From: an uncultured Phycisphaerales bacterium
GTDB lineage: Bacteria; Planctomycetota; Phycisphaerae; Phycisphaerales; UBA1924
Direction of reading: 5' to 3'
DNA length: 64,000 nt
Assembly: GCA_903929885.1 (NCBI GenBank)
Contig: CAIYWI010000097.1
Coordinates: forward strand, 124,001-188,000
Made by a program: the position numbers and the translations under genes. Shown piece by piece: positions 50,332 to 62,400 of the stretch; positions within the stretch are counted from its first letter, which is position 1, and each line of letters opens with the position of its first letter. The notes beneath the pieces were generated by a model. It made no database searches, had not been told where the DNA came from, and saw only the letters and a list, made by a program, of their open reading frames with translations.

Positions 50332-51363
50332 ATGTCCATGACGCGCCGCGATGCCATGACCGTCCTCGCCGCCGGCTGCTCCGCGGCGCTCATCGCCGGA
50401 TCCGCCCGCGCCGACGACCCGAGCCCCGGCGACGACTTCCTGATCTGGAAGCCCGCGGGCGACCGCGCCTGGTGCGCCATCGGCTCGGGCGGCAACTCCA
50501 CGCTGCTCAAGGGCGACGGCGCGGCCGTGCTCATCGACTGCAAGAACGCTCCCTACGGGCCCTGCCTGCGCCGCGAGTCCCTCCGCCGCGCCCCGTCGCT
50601 GGCCATGGTGATCAACACCCACCACCACGGCGACCACACCGGCGGCAATCACGCCTTCTCGAGCGATGTCGAGATCGTCGCGCATGACAAGTGCACCGAT
50701 CGCGTGCTCGGGCAGATGCACCGCTACATCTCGCAGATGAAGGAAGCTGCGAGCCAACTCTCCGAGGGGGATGGACCGGTCGTCCGCCGGGTGCGAGAGG
50801 AGGCCCTCTCGCTCTACAAGCGGGTCGAGAAACTCAAGGAGACTGAGTTCGTCCCCCGCACCACCTTCTCCGCCACCCGCGAGATCGACCTGCCGGGCAT
50901 CAAGGCGACGATGCACCACCTTGGCGACGGTCACACCGACAACGACCTCGTCATCCACGTGCACGACCGCAACCTGCTCGTCGTCGGCGACCTGCTCTTC
51001 CACAAGATGCACCCTTTCGTCGACGCGGCGTCCGGAGCCGACATCGCGGGGTGGCAGTCGTGCCTGCGCAAGTGCCTCGACCTGTGCGACGCCCGCACCG
51101 TCGTGGTCGGCGGCCACGGCGACGTCGCCGACGCGTCGGCGATCAAGACGCAGATCGCCTACTTCGACAAGCTCCGCGAGTTCGTCGACAAGGCTCTCAG
51201 GGAGGGCAAGACGCGGGGCGAGATCGGTGCCATGCGGATGCCCGGGTACGGCACCTACGGCCTCGACCGACTCGCCTCCTCGGGTCTTCTGGCGATGCAC
51301 GATCATCTGGCGGGCGAGCCCGCGGCCGACGACCGCGATGCCGCGAAGCCCGCGGGCCGCTGA
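50332..51363 (+). CDS. Exported metallo-beta-lactamase-fold hydrolase
   Basis: The 343-aa protein has a Tat-like N-terminus (MTRRDAMTVLAAGCSAAL). An MBL core follows with NTHHHGDHTGGN (HxHxDH), LGDGHTDNDLVIHV with the next His ligand region, VVGDLLFHKMHP with the bridging Asp, and VGGHGD with the last His. The metal site therefore looks complete. The order resembles subclass B3-like and quinoprotein relay hydrolases, but substrate cannot be read. CTATCCT lies just before the start. It ends four bases from the convergent FAH-family gene. Confidence 0.88.
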   Translation: MSMTRRDAMTVLAAGCSAALIAGSARADDPSPGDDFLIWKPAGDRAWCAIGSGGNSTLLKGDGAAVLIDCKNAPYGPCLRRESLRRAPSLAMVINTHHHGDHTGGNHAFSSDVEIVAHDKCTDRVLGQMHRYISQMKEAASQLSEGDGPVVRRVREEALSLYKRVEKLKETEFVPRTTFSATREIDLPGIKATMHHLGDGHTDNDLVIHVHDRNLLVVGDLLFHKMHPFVDAASGADIAGWQSCLRKCLDLCDARTVVVGGHGDVADASAIKTQIAYFDKLREFVDKALREGKTRGEIGAMRMPGYGTYGLDRLASSGLLAMHDHLAGEPAADDRDAAKPAGR

Positions 51364-51367
51364 ACGG

Positions 51368-52099
51368 TCAGCGGCCCTCCTCGACGACCTGGTTCACGAG
51401 CGTGCCGATCCGCTCGATCTCGACCTCGACGCGATCGCCGTGCTTGAGGAAGACCTGGGGCGATCGCGCGAACCCGACCCCGCTGGGCGTGCCCGTCACG
51501 ATCAGCGTGCCGGGCAGAAGGGTGGTCCCGCGGCTGATCTCGCTGATGAGGGTGGCCACGGGGAAGATCATGTCGGCGGTCGTCGAATCCTGCATCACGT
51601 GTCCATTCACCAGACACCTGATGCGAAGCGACTGCGGATCGCCCACCTGCGAGGGCGCGACCGCCGCGGGGCCGATGGGGCAGAACGTGTCGAACGACTT
51701 GCCCCGGTTGAACTGGCCGCCGGAACCATCCTTCTGCCACCACCGGGCGGAGACGTCGTTAACGCAGACGTACGCGGCCACGCAGGCCAACGCACGATCG
51801 ACAGGCACGTCGCGGACCATCGTCCCGTCGGGCTGGGTGCCGATGACGACGCCCAGTTCGGCCTCGAAGTCGACCTGCGGGCGATCCTGACAGATGCGAG
51901 GGATCACGATGGGGTCGCCGTGCAGGCAGGCCGAAAAGGGGTTTTTCGAGAAGAGCACCGGCCGTTCCGGGACCCCCTTGCCCGTCTCCTTGGCGTGTGC
52001 CGCGTAGTTGAGCCCGATGCCGATGATGTGGCGGATGGGAAGCGCAACGCCCGCCGCCGTCTCGATCTGCACGCCCATCGCCGTCTTGGTGATCCTCAT
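51368..52099 (-). CDS. Fumarylacetoacetate hydrolase-family protein
   Basis: The 243-aa protein has GIGLNYAAHAKETG, the metal motif VDFEAELGVVIG, VNDVSARWWQ with the Asp ligand, RGKSFDTFCPIGP and LPGTLIVTGTPSGVG. That is the compact FAH-like fold of fumarylpyruvate, 2-hydroxyhepta-dienedioate or oxaloacetate-tautomerase type enzymes. True fumarylacetoacetase is larger, so a role with the hpd at the right edge is possible but unproven. TACGCT lies seven bases before ATG 52099, with a 17-bp dyad just upstream. Confidence 0.88.
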   Translation of the reverse strand: MRITKTAMGVQIETAAGVALPIRHIIGIGLNYAAHAKETGKGVPERPVLFSKNPFSACLHGDPIVIPRICQDRPQVDFEAELGVVIGTQPDGTMVRDVPVDRALACVAAYVCVNDVSARWWQKDGSGGQFNRGKSFDTFCPIGPAAVAPSQVGDPQSLRIRCLVNGHVMQDSTTADMIFPVATLISEISRGTTLLPGTLIVTGTPSGVGFARSPQVFLKHGDRVEVEIERIGTLVNQVVEEGR

Positions 52100-52106
52100 G
52101 ACCGCC

Positions 52107-52130
52107 AGCGTAGACCCCTCCCGGAGGGGT
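52107..52130 (-). promoter_or_regulatory. Candidate promoter and operator of the FAH-family gene
   Basis: A TACGCT -10 (52107-52112, minus) is flanked upstream by ACCCCTCC-C-GGAGGGGT (52114-52130), self-complementary except for the central base. A repressor there would block polymerase. The divergent gene at 52190 encodes a DNA-binding protein and is one possible binder. Confidence 0.35.
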
Positions 52131-52172
52131 GAACCGGGGGCCGGTTGCCACGCCCGGCCAGCCCTTCTACCA

Positions 52173-52194
52173 TTCATCCGCATACAAGCATGAA
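52173..52194 (+). promoter_or_regulatory. Possible autoregulatory site TTCAT-N12-ATGAA over the start of the ArsR-fusion gene
   Basis: Five-base arms enclose the ATG at 52190. ArsR-family regulators often bind AT-containing dyads at their own start. The arms are short, so chance is possible. Confidence 0.3.
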
Positions 52195-53149
52195 AGCCGT
52201 GGCCGCTCCCATCCCGCTGCAGCAGACCCTCGCGACGCTCGGGGACGCGATGCGTCTGCGGATGCTGAGGCTGCTGGAGCGGCACGAGTTGACCGTGGGC
52301 GAGCTGTCGCAGGTGCTGCAGACGGCCCAGTCGAGCGCGAGTCGCCAGGCCAAGGCGTTGGCCGAGGCGGGATGGCTGGCGAAGCGTCACGAGGGGACGG
52401 CGTGCTTCTACCGGCTGGTGCCGGCCGACCTGCCGCCGCAGCTCAAGCCGCTCTGGGACGCGATCCGCCCGCAGCTGGCGGGTCTCCCCGGCCACGACGA
52501 GGACGATCGTCGCGTGGCGGGCGTGCTGGAGGAGCGGAAGACCGACAGCGTGAACTTTTTCGGTCGCGTGCGGGGCGAGTGGGATCAACTGCGATCGGGG
52601 CTGTTCGGCTCTCGTTTCACGTCGGCCGCCTTGCTCTCGCTGATTCGGCCGGACTGGACGGTGGCGGACGTGGGCTGCGGAACGGGCAACGCCGCGGAAC
52701 TCCTGGCCCCCTTCGTGGAACGGATGGTGGCGATCGACCAATCGGAGCCGATGCTCGCGGCCGCGAGGCGTCGGCTGTCGTCGCGTCGCAACGTGGACTT
52801 CGTGCGGGGCTCCCTGGGGTCGCTCTCGTTGGCCCCCAGATCGATCGACGCAGCGGTGTGCATTCTGGTGCTGCACCACGTGCCGGACGTGGCGGCGGCG
52901 CTCGCGGACTTGGCCCGCAGCCTTCGCACCACTCGGGGCGGGGGCGTCGTGACGATCGTCGACATGGTGCCCCACGACCGCGCCGAGTACCGCCACTCGA
53001 TGGGCCATGTTCATCAGGGGTTCTCCCGCAAGCAGGTGATGTCGCTGCTGGCGGGGGCGGGTTTCGGTCGTTGCATGCATCACGAACTGCCCGCCGAGCC
53101 GGAATCTCGCGGGCCGGGGCTCTTTGTCGCGTCGGGAAGGATCACCTAG
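52190..53149 (+). CDS. ArsR-type regulator fused to a SAM-methyltransferase domain (SahR-like)
   Basis: The 319-aa protein has a winged helix at about residues 10-90 ([20 protein letters not shown], then [16 protein letters not shown]). From about 130 it has a Rossmann methyltransferase domain with [23 protein letters not shown] and [12 protein letters not shown]-like blocks. No metal-binding CxC of classical ArsR sensors is visible. Such fusions, called SahR in proteobacteria, use the methyltransferase-like domain to sense S-adenosylhomocysteine and control methyl-cycle genes. Here ahcY follows by 133 bp and metF after that, which strongly fits. The SahR identity is inferred from architecture and context. 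Confidence 0.85.
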   Translation: MKAVAAPIPLQQTLATLGDAMRLRMLRLLERHELTVGELSQVLQTAQSSASRQAKALAEAGWLAKRHEGTACFYRLVPADLPPQLKPLWDAIRPQLAGLPGHDEDDRRVAGVLEERKTDSVNFFGRVRGEWDQLRSGLFGSRFTSAALLSLIRPDWTVADVGCGTGNAAELLAPFVERMVAIDQSEPMLAAARRRLSSRRNVDFVRGSLGSLSLAPRSIDAAVCILVLHHVPDVAAALADLARSLRTTRGGGVVTIVDMVPHDRAEYRHSMGHVHQGFSRKQVMSLLAGAGFGRCMHHELPAEPESRGPGLFVASGRIT

Positions 53150-53282
53150 TCGCATGACGTTGGCCGATATTCGGGAGTGCCCCTTGGTGAACGGGCATCC
53201 TCGAAGAGGTCGGCCGACGAATCCACAGTCGCACTCGTACGAGTTCACCGGTCGTTTCACCCCCACCATCAAGGGAGCATCC

Positions 53283-54809
53283 ATGAGTCTCGCAGCGTCG
53301 CCCGCCGTCACCCCCTCCATCAGCAACTCCGGCCTCGACTTCAAGGTCCGCGATCTGGCCCTCGCCGAGCTCGGCCGCCACGAGATCCGCCTCGCCGAGC
53401 ACGAGATGCCCGGCCTCATGGCCCTTCGCGAGAAGTACGGCGCGTCCAAGCCCCTCGCCGGCGCCCGCATCGCCGGCAGCCTCCACATGACCGTGCAGAC
53501 GGCCGTGCTCATCGAGACGCTCGTCGAACTCGGCGCGCAGGTCCGCTGGGCCTCGTGCAACATCTTCAGCACGCAGGACACCGCCGCCGCCGCGGTGGTC
53601 GTGGGCAAGCACGGCACCGTGGTCGACCCCAAGGGCACGCCGGTCTTCGCGTGGAAGGGCGAGACGCTCGAGGAGTACTGGTGGTGCACCAACCAGCTGC
53701 TCAACTTCCCCGGCGGCCAGGGCCCCAACATGGTGCTCGACGACGGCGGCGACCTCACCCTGCTGCTCCACAAGGGCGCGCAGTTCGAGAAGGCCGGCAA
53801 GGTCCCGGCGTTCAACGCCGCCACCGACAGCGAGGAATGGGGCGTCATCCTCAACCTGATCGCCACCGAGCTCAAGACCAACCCCGGCCGCCTCACCAAG
53901 GCCCTCGCCGGCGTGAAGGGCGTGAGCGAGGAGACCACCACCGGCGTGCACCGGCTCTACGAGATGCAGGCCCGCGGCGAGCTGGCCGTGCCGGCCATCA
54001 ACGTCAACGACTCGGCCACCAAGAGCAAGTTCGACAACCTCTACGGCTGCCGCCACTCGCTGGTCGACGGCCTCAACCGCGCCACCGACGTGATGCTCAG
54101 CGGCAAGGTGGCCGTGGTGCTCGGCTACGGCGACGTGGGCAAGGGCTGCTGCCAGGCCCTCAAGGGCCAGGGCGCCCGCGTGGTGGTCACCGAGATCGAC
54201 CCCATCTGCGCCCTCCAGGCCGCGATGGAAGGCTACCAGGTCGCGACCCTCGACGACATGCTCGACTCCGCCGACATCTTCATCACCGCCACCGGCAACA
54301 AGGACATCATCACCGTCGAGCACATGCGGAAGATGAAGGACAAGGCCATCGTCGCCAACATCGGCCACTTCGACAACGAGATCGACATGGCCAGCCTCGC
54401 GAAGGACGCCTCCGTCACCCGCACCACGATCAAGCCCCAGTTCGACGAGTTCACCTTCAGCGGCACCCGCAACGGTCGCGGCCACAGCGTGCTCATCCTC
54501 GCCGAGGGTCGCCTCATGAACCTCGGCTGCGCCACCGGCCACCCGTCGTTCGTGATGTCCGCCTCCTTCACCAACCAGGTCGTCGCGCAGATCGACCTGT
54601 GGGCCTCGGCCAGCGGCAAGCCCACGCTCGCGGGCATCCGCTACGAGACGGGCAAGGTCTACACCCTCCCCAAGAAGCTCGACGAGATGGTGGCCCGCCT
54701 CCACCTCGAGAAGCTCGGCGTGAAGCTCACCCGCCTCACCGACGCGCAGGCCAAGTACCTGGGCGTCAACGCCGACGGCCCCTACAAGCCCGACCACTAC
54801 CGCTACTGA
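53283..54809 (+). CDS. ahcY: Adenosylhomocysteinase
   Basis: AhcY hydrolyses S-adenosylhomocysteine to homocysteine and adenosine, clearing the product inhibitor of methyltransferases. The 508-aa protein shows [13 protein letters not shown] (substrate Lys/Asp), the NAD loop [23 protein letters not shown] and the C-terminal KPDHYRY. It has the roughly 40-residue insert ([16 protein letters not shown] onward) common in bacteria. Codons end almost always in C or G, stronger than the neighbours, as expected for high expression. AAGGGAG supports ATG 53283. Confidence 0.98.
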   Translation: MSLAASPAVTPSISNSGLDFKVRDLALAELGRHEIRLAEHEMPGLMALREKYGASKPLAGARIAGSLHMTVQTAVLIETLVELGAQVRWASCNIFSTQDTAAAAVVVGKHGTVVDPKGTPVFAWKGETLEEYWWCTNQLLNFPGGQGPNMVLDDGGDLTLLLHKGAQFEKAGKVPAFNAATDSEEWGVILNLIATELKTNPGRLTKALAGVKGVSEETTTGVHRLYEMQARGELAVPAINVNDSATKSKFDNLYGCRHSLVDGLNRATDVMLSGKVAVVLGYGDVGKGCCQALKGQGARVVVTEIDPICALQAAMEGYQVATLDDMLDSADIFITATGNKDIITVEHMRKMKDKAIVANIGHFDNEIDMASLAKDASVTRTTIKPQFDEFTFSGTRNGRGHSVLILAEGRLMNLGCATGHPSFVMSASFTNQVVAQIDLWASASGKPTLAGIRYETGKVYTLPKKLDEMVARLHLEKLGVKLTRLTDAQAKYLGVNADGPYKPDHYRY

Positions 54810-54922
54810 TCGCCCCGCCGCACCCGCGGCGTCACAAGACCGACGCCGGGACGTTCGCCACCGCGTTCGTCCCGGCATTCTCCAGCCAGCGTCCCTCCGC
54901 GTCCCCTCGAACACGCGCCGCC

Positions 54923-55840
54923 ATGCACATCCGCGACATCATCGCCCAGCACGGCACCACCTTCTCCTTCGAGTTCTTCCCTGCGCGGATCGAATCGGCC
55001 TCCGCCGAGCTCTTCGCCAACATCCGCCAGCTCGAGCCCCTCAAGCCCTCCTTCGTCTCCGTGACGTACGGCGCGGGCGGTTCCACGCGCGAGTTGACGC
55101 ACGATCTTGTCGTCCGCCTCAAGACCGAGACGACCCTCGACCCGATGCCCCACCTCACGTGCGTCTGTCACGACGAGGCGCAGATCACGGCCATCCTCGA
55201 GCGATACGCGCACGCGGGCATCAGCAACATCATGACGCTTCGGGGAGACGTCCCCCGCGACCTGGCCTCGCCGGGCGACGCGTGGAAGGACTTCCGACAC
55301 GCCGCCCAACTCGTGAGGTTCATCCGCCGCTTCGCCGACCGCAAGGTTCACGCCGACAGCCGCGGGTTCGGCATCGCGGTCGCGGGCTACCCCGAAGGCC
55401 ACCCCGAGACGCCCAACCGGATGGTCGAGCTCGACATGCTCAAGGCCAAGGTCGACGAGGGCGCGGACTGCATCGTCACGCAGCTCTTTTTCGACAACCG
55501 CGACTTCTACGACTTCCGCGCCCGCTGCGAGCTGGCGGGCATCCGCGTGCCCATCATCGCCGGCATCATGCCCATCACCTCGCGCGCGGGCATGAAGCGG
55601 ATGGCCGAACTCGCGCTGGGCGCCCGCTACCCGGCCCCGCTGATCCGCGCCCTCAACCGCGCGGCCGACGACGAGGAGGGCGTCAAGCGCGTGGGCATCC
55701 ACTGGGCCACCGAGCAGTGTCGCGACCTGCTCGACCACAACGTGGCGGGCCTGCACTTCTACACGCTCAACCGCTCCACCGCCACCCGCGAGATCTACGC
55801 CACCCTGGGCGTCAAGGACTCGCACGGACTGAAGCGCTGA
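54923..55840 (+). CDS. metF: 5,10-methylenetetrahydrofolate reductase
   Basis: MetF makes 5-methyl-THF, the methyl donor for homocysteine remethylation. The 305-aa protein has SFEFFPARIESA, VSVTYGAGGSTRELT, IMTLRGDVPRD, VAGYPEGHPE, DCIVTQLFFDN and PIIAGIMPITS, all family blocks of the FAD-dependent TIM barrel. It follows ahcY by 113 bp on the same strand and probably shares its control by the SahR-like protein. No Shine-Dalgarno stands out. It converges with a lipoprotein gene six bases away. Confidence 0.97.
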   Translation: MHIRDIIAQHGTTFSFEFFPARIESASAELFANIRQLEPLKPSFVSVTYGAGGSTRELTHDLVVRLKTETTLDPMPHLTCVCHDEAQITAILERYAHAGISNIMTLRGDVPRDLASPGDAWKDFRHAAQLVRFIRRFADRKVHADSRGFGIAVAGYPEGHPETPNRMVELDMLKAKVDEGADCIVTQLFFDNRDFYDFRARCELAGIRVPIIAGIMPITSRAGMKRMAELALGARYPAPLIRALNRAADDEEGVKRVGIHWATEQCRDLLDHNVAGLHFYTLNRSTATREIYATLGVKDSHGLKR

Positions 55841-55846
55841 CCCGAC

Positions 55847-57585
55847 TCACTCCACCCTCGACCACGCCCGAAGGTCGAAGGCCCGCGCTGACGGCCACTG
55901 CCGCCACGGCAGCATGGGCCGAGGCCACGCGCTGCGACGGCCCGTCGCATCCATCCTCGCCAGCCCCAGATGCAACGTCGCTCCGGCGCGTTCCGTCGCC
56001 TCGACCGGAACGGGCATCGTGAAGGCCCACGCACCGTCTCGCTTCACCGTCGCGACTCGCTGCTCCCACGACGTCTCCGCGCCGTCGAGTCCCACTCGCA
56101 TCGCCTCGCCGTCGGGCCTCACCCTCAACACGAGTCGCGGCGATCCTTGCGGCCCCATCACGACGCTCACGGCCTCCTTCCGCACCGTGCCGGTGCCGGG
56201 CACGAGCGAGCACTGCACATACACGTCCCACGGCGACAACCCCGCGGCGGCCCGCTCGGGTGTCATCGGCGTGCGATGCAGTCTCGCCGTCGTGCCCCAT
56301 GGGTCCGGAACCCTCGCCGGAAGCGCGTAGTACCACGACCGCAGCGTCAGGTCGGGCACGAAGTCCGTCGCCGAGGCGCCGGGAGGCAACACACGCTCGG
56401 CTTCGCCCGCCACCGGCACCGCGGCATCGAAGGGTCCCAAGTGCACGCGGACCTCCCGAACCGAGACGGTTCCCGCCTCGGCCGGCGACGTTTCGGGAGG
56501 CACCAATGTCATGGAACTCCACGGCGCAACGACGTGGAGGTCCGGAGCCGGCGGATCCTGGCCTCCCATCGAGGCCCACGCCGGCACCGGACGGGCCGAG
56601 AGGTTCGCCACGCCGATGCACGGCACGGGACGCCCTTCCAGATTCAGCAACCCACCGTCATCGTGCACCCATACCGCACCCTGCGGCTGGTCCTCCAGCC
56701 ACGCGCGAACTCGATCGATCACCGTCGCCTCGTCTCGCCTCGCATCGAGGGCGTCCGCGAGCAACCGCTCGAGCGAGGCTTCGTCGCACGCCCACGCGGG
56801 CGCCACCACGCCTTCGCCAAAGTCCATGACGGCGCACAACCGGTACTTGAGTTCGCCCGCCAAGCGGCGATCCTGAGCACCGATCCGCGCAAACGCCAAT
56901 CTCCACCGACGCTCCACCTGCTGGGCCAACGCCTCGATCACCGGATCCTCGAACGGAATCGGCCCCTCCGCGCCCTTCAACCCGTCGAGCAGCAGCCGAA
57001 CACGCCAGCGCTCGAGGGGCGAGGTGGCCGCCTCTCGCAGCGCCGCCCGGAGATACTGGTTCTCGCGGCCGTGATCGGGCATCAGCGGCGGCCAGAACTC
57101 GGGCCGGGGCTCGAGCACCTGATCCGGATCCGCCAGCCAGTTGACCGGGGTGGCGCGGCCATCGATCCAGAGCGTCGCGCCCGCCGCATCCGACGGGATG
57201 TCGATGATCGCCACGCGGAACGAGCCGGGTTCCGCCGCCGGCGACGTCGGCTCCTCGCGTCGGGCCTCCCACCGCCCCGTCGATCCGATCCATCCTGGTG
57301 CCTCGCCCTGGGCCTCGACCCCCGTCGGCACGATTCGCCACAGTCCCACCGGCAGCGGACGCCCGTCCGCCAACGCGACGCGGCGAATCGACGAACGCCC
57401 CGACTCGGTCCCCAGCGGCATGATGAGCGAGCGCCCCGGGGTCGCGTCGACGCGTCCTGCATTCGCGTTCGCGACATCCTTCGCGGCGGTCCAATCCGCG
57501 CCCGCCCCCCTCGACGCCCCGCACCCGCCCAGCCCTCCCGTCAGGCCCGTCGCCAACAGGACGACGGCCACGCTGCACACGCGGG

Positions 57586-57589
<4 letters not shown>
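55847..57589 (-). CDS. Large lipoprotein of unknown function coupled to moxR
   Basis: The 580-aa protein starts at GTG 57589 (overlapping the moxR stop as GTGA) and has a lipobox LGGC with Cys23. I recognise no domain. It shows beta-rich segments with repeated PVPxGxAE-like strands, a helical middle ([20 protein letters not shown], then [18 protein letters not shown]) and a C-terminal part with [16 protein letters not shown] and [12 protein letters not shown]. Tight coupling suggests it is a periplasmic client or partner of the MoxR system. The longer frame upstream runs inside moxR and is not used. Confidence 0.72.
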
Positions 57590-58623
<1,034 letters not shown>

Positions 58624-58711
58624 GGCAGCGTGAATGTAGACCCGCTCGGGGGCATCTTCCCGACAAGCCCCTGACGGGCCCCAAGGCCCACGCCTTATCG
58701 GTCGATATCCG

Positions 58712-58717
58712 TATACT
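58712..58717 (+). promoter_or_regulatory. Candidate -10 TATACT for gnd-zwf-pgl
   Basis: It lies 55 bp before the gnd start in the divergent moxR-gnd spacer. It is close to TATAAT, but the -35 region is weak. Confidence 0.35.
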
Positions 58718-58772
58718 GGTCGGGAACGCCGCCACGAGGGCGACGCACCGCCGCCGAAGGGAACGTGCACGC

Positions 58773-59678
58773 ATGGAACTCGCGATCATCGGCCTGGGCA
58801 AGATGGGCGGCAACATGGCCGAGCGGCTCCTCCGCGCCGGCCACCGCGTCCTTGGCCTCGACCCCAACCAGGAAAGTCTCTCGCGACTCGCCGCCGCCGG
58901 CGGCAAGGCCTGCACCTCGGTCGCCGAGGTCGTCAAGTCCATGTCCGGCCCACGTCACGTCTGGCTGATGATCCCCGCCGGCGACCCCGTCGACGCCATG
59001 ATCGCCCAGCTCCTCCCCATGCTCTCCCCGGGCGACTGCATCATCGACGGCGGCAACAGCAACTACAAGGACTCGCAGCGACGGGCCGCCTCGCTGGCCG
59101 CCAAGGGCTTCCACTACGTCGACTGCGGCACCAGCGGCGGCGTTTGGGGCCTGGCCAACGGCTACTCGCTCATGATCGGCGGCGCCAAGGAGCCCGTCGA
59201 GCGTCTGCGGCCCATTTTCGAGTCGCTCGCTCCCGGCAAGAACGAGGGCTGGGGACACGTGGGCCCCAGCGGCGCAGGCCACTTCACCAAGATGATCCAC
59301 AACGGCATCGAATACGGCATGATGCAGGCCTTCGCCGAAGGCTTCGCCATCATGCACAAGAAGAAGGAACTCAACCTCGACCTGGCGCAGGTGGCCCAGG
59401 TCTGGCAGGTGGGCTCGGTGGTCCGCAGCTGGTTGCTCGACCTCACCGCCGACGCGCTCAAGCAGGACCAGAAACTCGAGTCGATCGCCCCCTACGTCAG
59501 CGACAGCGGCGAAGGCCGCTGGACCGTCGCCGAGGCCATCGATCTCGACGTCGCCGCCCCCGTCATCACGCTCAGTCTCCAGGCCCGCCTTCGTTCTCGC
59601 GACGGCGAGTCGTATTCCGATCGCATGCTCGCCGTGATGCGCAACGCCTTCGGCGGCCACGGCATGCAGAAGCACTGA
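58773..59678 (+). CDS. gnd: 6-phosphogluconate dehydrogenase, decarboxylating, short type
   Basis: The enzyme oxidises 6-phosphogluconate to ribulose 5-phosphate and CO2. The 301-aa protein has GLGKMGGNM (cofactor loop), IIDGGNSNYKDSQRR, GTSGGVWGLANGYSLMIGG and KMIHNGIEYGMMQAFAEGF with the catalytic Lys/His/Asn. It is the short bacterial form, often NAD-preferring, lacking the C-terminal third of the E. coli enzyme. AAGGGA precedes ATG 58773. It leads the gnd-zwf-pgl operon. Confidence 0.96.
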   Translation: MELAIIGLGKMGGNMAERLLRAGHRVLGLDPNQESLSRLAAAGGKACTSVAEVVKSMSGPRHVWLMIPAGDPVDAMIAQLLPMLSPGDCIIDGGNSNYKDSQRRAASLAAKGFHYVDCGTSGGVWGLANGYSLMIGGAKEPVERLRPIFESLAPGKNEGWGHVGPSGAGHFTKMIHNGIEYGMMQAFAEGFAIMHKKKELNLDLAQVAQVWQVGSVVRSWLLDLTADALKQDQKLESIAPYVSDSGEGRWTVAEAIDLDVAAPVITLSLQARLRSRDGESYSDRMLAVMRNAFGGHGMQKH

Positions 59679-59716
59679 TCTCGCAGCGACGTTCGCCCCC
59701 TTCGGACCTCACGGCC

Positions 59717-61171
<1,455 letters not shown>

Positions 61172-61182
61172 CGCCCACCACC

Positions 61183-61875
61183 ATGCTCGACGGCATCCTC
61201 GTACGACTCGACTCGCCCGACGCCGTCGCCGCCCACGCGGCCGACCTCGTGACGCAAGCGTGCGAGCAGGCCATCAGGGATCGCGGCCGCTTCACCCTCG
61301 CCCTCGCCGGCGGCAGCACCCCCAAACTGCTGTATCGCCTCCTCGCGACACGCAAGCCCGCCCTCGACTGGTCTCGCTGCGTGTTGCTCTTCGGCGACGA
61401 ACGGTGCGTGCCCCACGACCACCCCGACAGCAACATGAAGATGGCGGAAACGACCCTGACGGGGCCCGCGGGCGTGCCTCATTCGTCAATCCTGCCGGTC
61501 CCCACGCACCTGCCCCCCGCGCAAGCCGCGGCGGCCTATGAAGCCACGCTCCGACGCCTGCTGCCCGAGCAGGGACCGGGCATCGACGTGGTGCTGCTGG
61601 GCATGGGCGCTGACGGCCACACGCTCAGTCTCTTCCCCGGCGACGACGCGGCGGTAGCCGAGTCGCAGCGGTGGTGCATTCATACCAAGGCCCCCGCGCC
61701 CTTCGCCGTGCCTGATCGCGTGACGATGACGCTGCCTCTGGTGAACGCCGCACGCCTGCGGCTGTTCATGGTGACGGGCGCGGACAAGTCGCCTCGCCTC
61801 GACGCGATCGTCGCGGGCACGCAAACGCCCCCGGCCGCGATGGTGAGGCAGGCGACGTGGCTCGTGGCGACGTGA
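61183..61875 (+). CDS. pgl: 6-phosphogluconolactonase (DevB type)
   Basis: Pgl hydrolyses the lactone made by Zwf. The 230-aa protein has LALAGGSTPKLLYRLLA, LFGDERCVPHDHPDSN and LLGMGADGHTLSLFPG, the three signature blocks. It is the last gene of the operon, 11 bp after zwf. Downstream is 621 bp without a gene, holding the tandem palindromic repeat. Confidence 0.96.
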   Translation: MLDGILVRLDSPDAVAAHAADLVTQACEQAIRDRGRFTLALAGGSTPKLLYRLLATRKPALDWSRCVLLFGDERCVPHDHPDSNMKMAETTLTGPAGVPHSSILPVPTHLPPAQAAAAYEATLRRLLPEQGPGIDVVLLGMGADGHTLSLFPGDDAAVAESQRWCIHTKAPAPFAVPDRVTMTLPLVNAARLRLFMVTGADKSPRLDAIVAGTQTPPAAMVRQATWLVAT

Positions 61876-61910
61876 CAAGGGTGCCAAGCGAAAGCGAAGG
61901 AGCGAACGGA

Positions 61911-61999
61911 GCCCGGGTGCGCCGCGAGCGAGCCGCAAGCTGCGGACCACAGATCACGCATACTCCCGTCTCTGCGAGTCGAGGCCCCGCGCCAGAGCG
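61911..61999. repeat. Truncated leading copy of the 217-bp repeat
   Basis: It begins with the same left-arm sequence (GCCCGGGTGCGCCGCGAGCG at 61913-61932) as the two longer copies, then departs after about 25 bp and lacks the central palindrome and right arm. Some similarity returns in the spacer part, before copy 1. Confidence 0.6.
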
Positions 62000-62216
62000 T
62001 TGGGCATGTCTTGGATGAACCGACACACATGGGCCAACGCGCACGCTATCGAACTTAGCCCAGGTGCGCCGCGAGCGCAGCGAGCAAGCCCCGGGCCACG
62101 GGACACCATCCGCGCGACCTTGGGCCCCGCGCCCGGGGTTCGCTCGCAGAGCCTCGCAGCACCCCGGGCTACGGTCGCGGCGGATCGCTGATCGCACAAC
62201 CCACACCCGAGAGCCG
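62000..62216. repeat. Tandem repeat copy 1 (217 bp) with a 114-bp imperfect palindrome
   Basis: The core at 62051-62180 recurs at 62268-62397 with one mismatch over 130 bp. Homology continues leftward, more divergent, to about 62000. Within it, a 39-nt left arm (62057-62095) is largely complementary to a right arm (62132-62170), both bounded by AGCCC and CCCCGGG, so RNA or single-stranded DNA should form a long hairpin. Confidence 0.85.
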
Positions 62217-62400
62217 GGCGCATCTTCTTGGAAGAACCGAGACGCGTAGGCCAACACGCACGCCATCGAACTTAGCCCGGGTGCGCCGCGAGCGCAGCGA
62301 GCAAGCCCCGGGCCACGGGACACCATCCGCGCGACCTTGGGCCCCGCGCCCGGGGTTCGCTCGCAGAGCCTCGCAGCACCCCGGGCTACGGTCGCGGCTC
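62217..62400. repeat. Tandem repeat copy 2 of the 217-bp unit
   Basis: It starts exactly 217 bp after copy 1 and carries palindrome arms at 62274-62312 and 62349-62387. It breaks off 97 bp before the metK stop. The near-identity of the cores, against the more diverged flanks, points to recent duplication or gene conversion. Confidence 0.85.
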
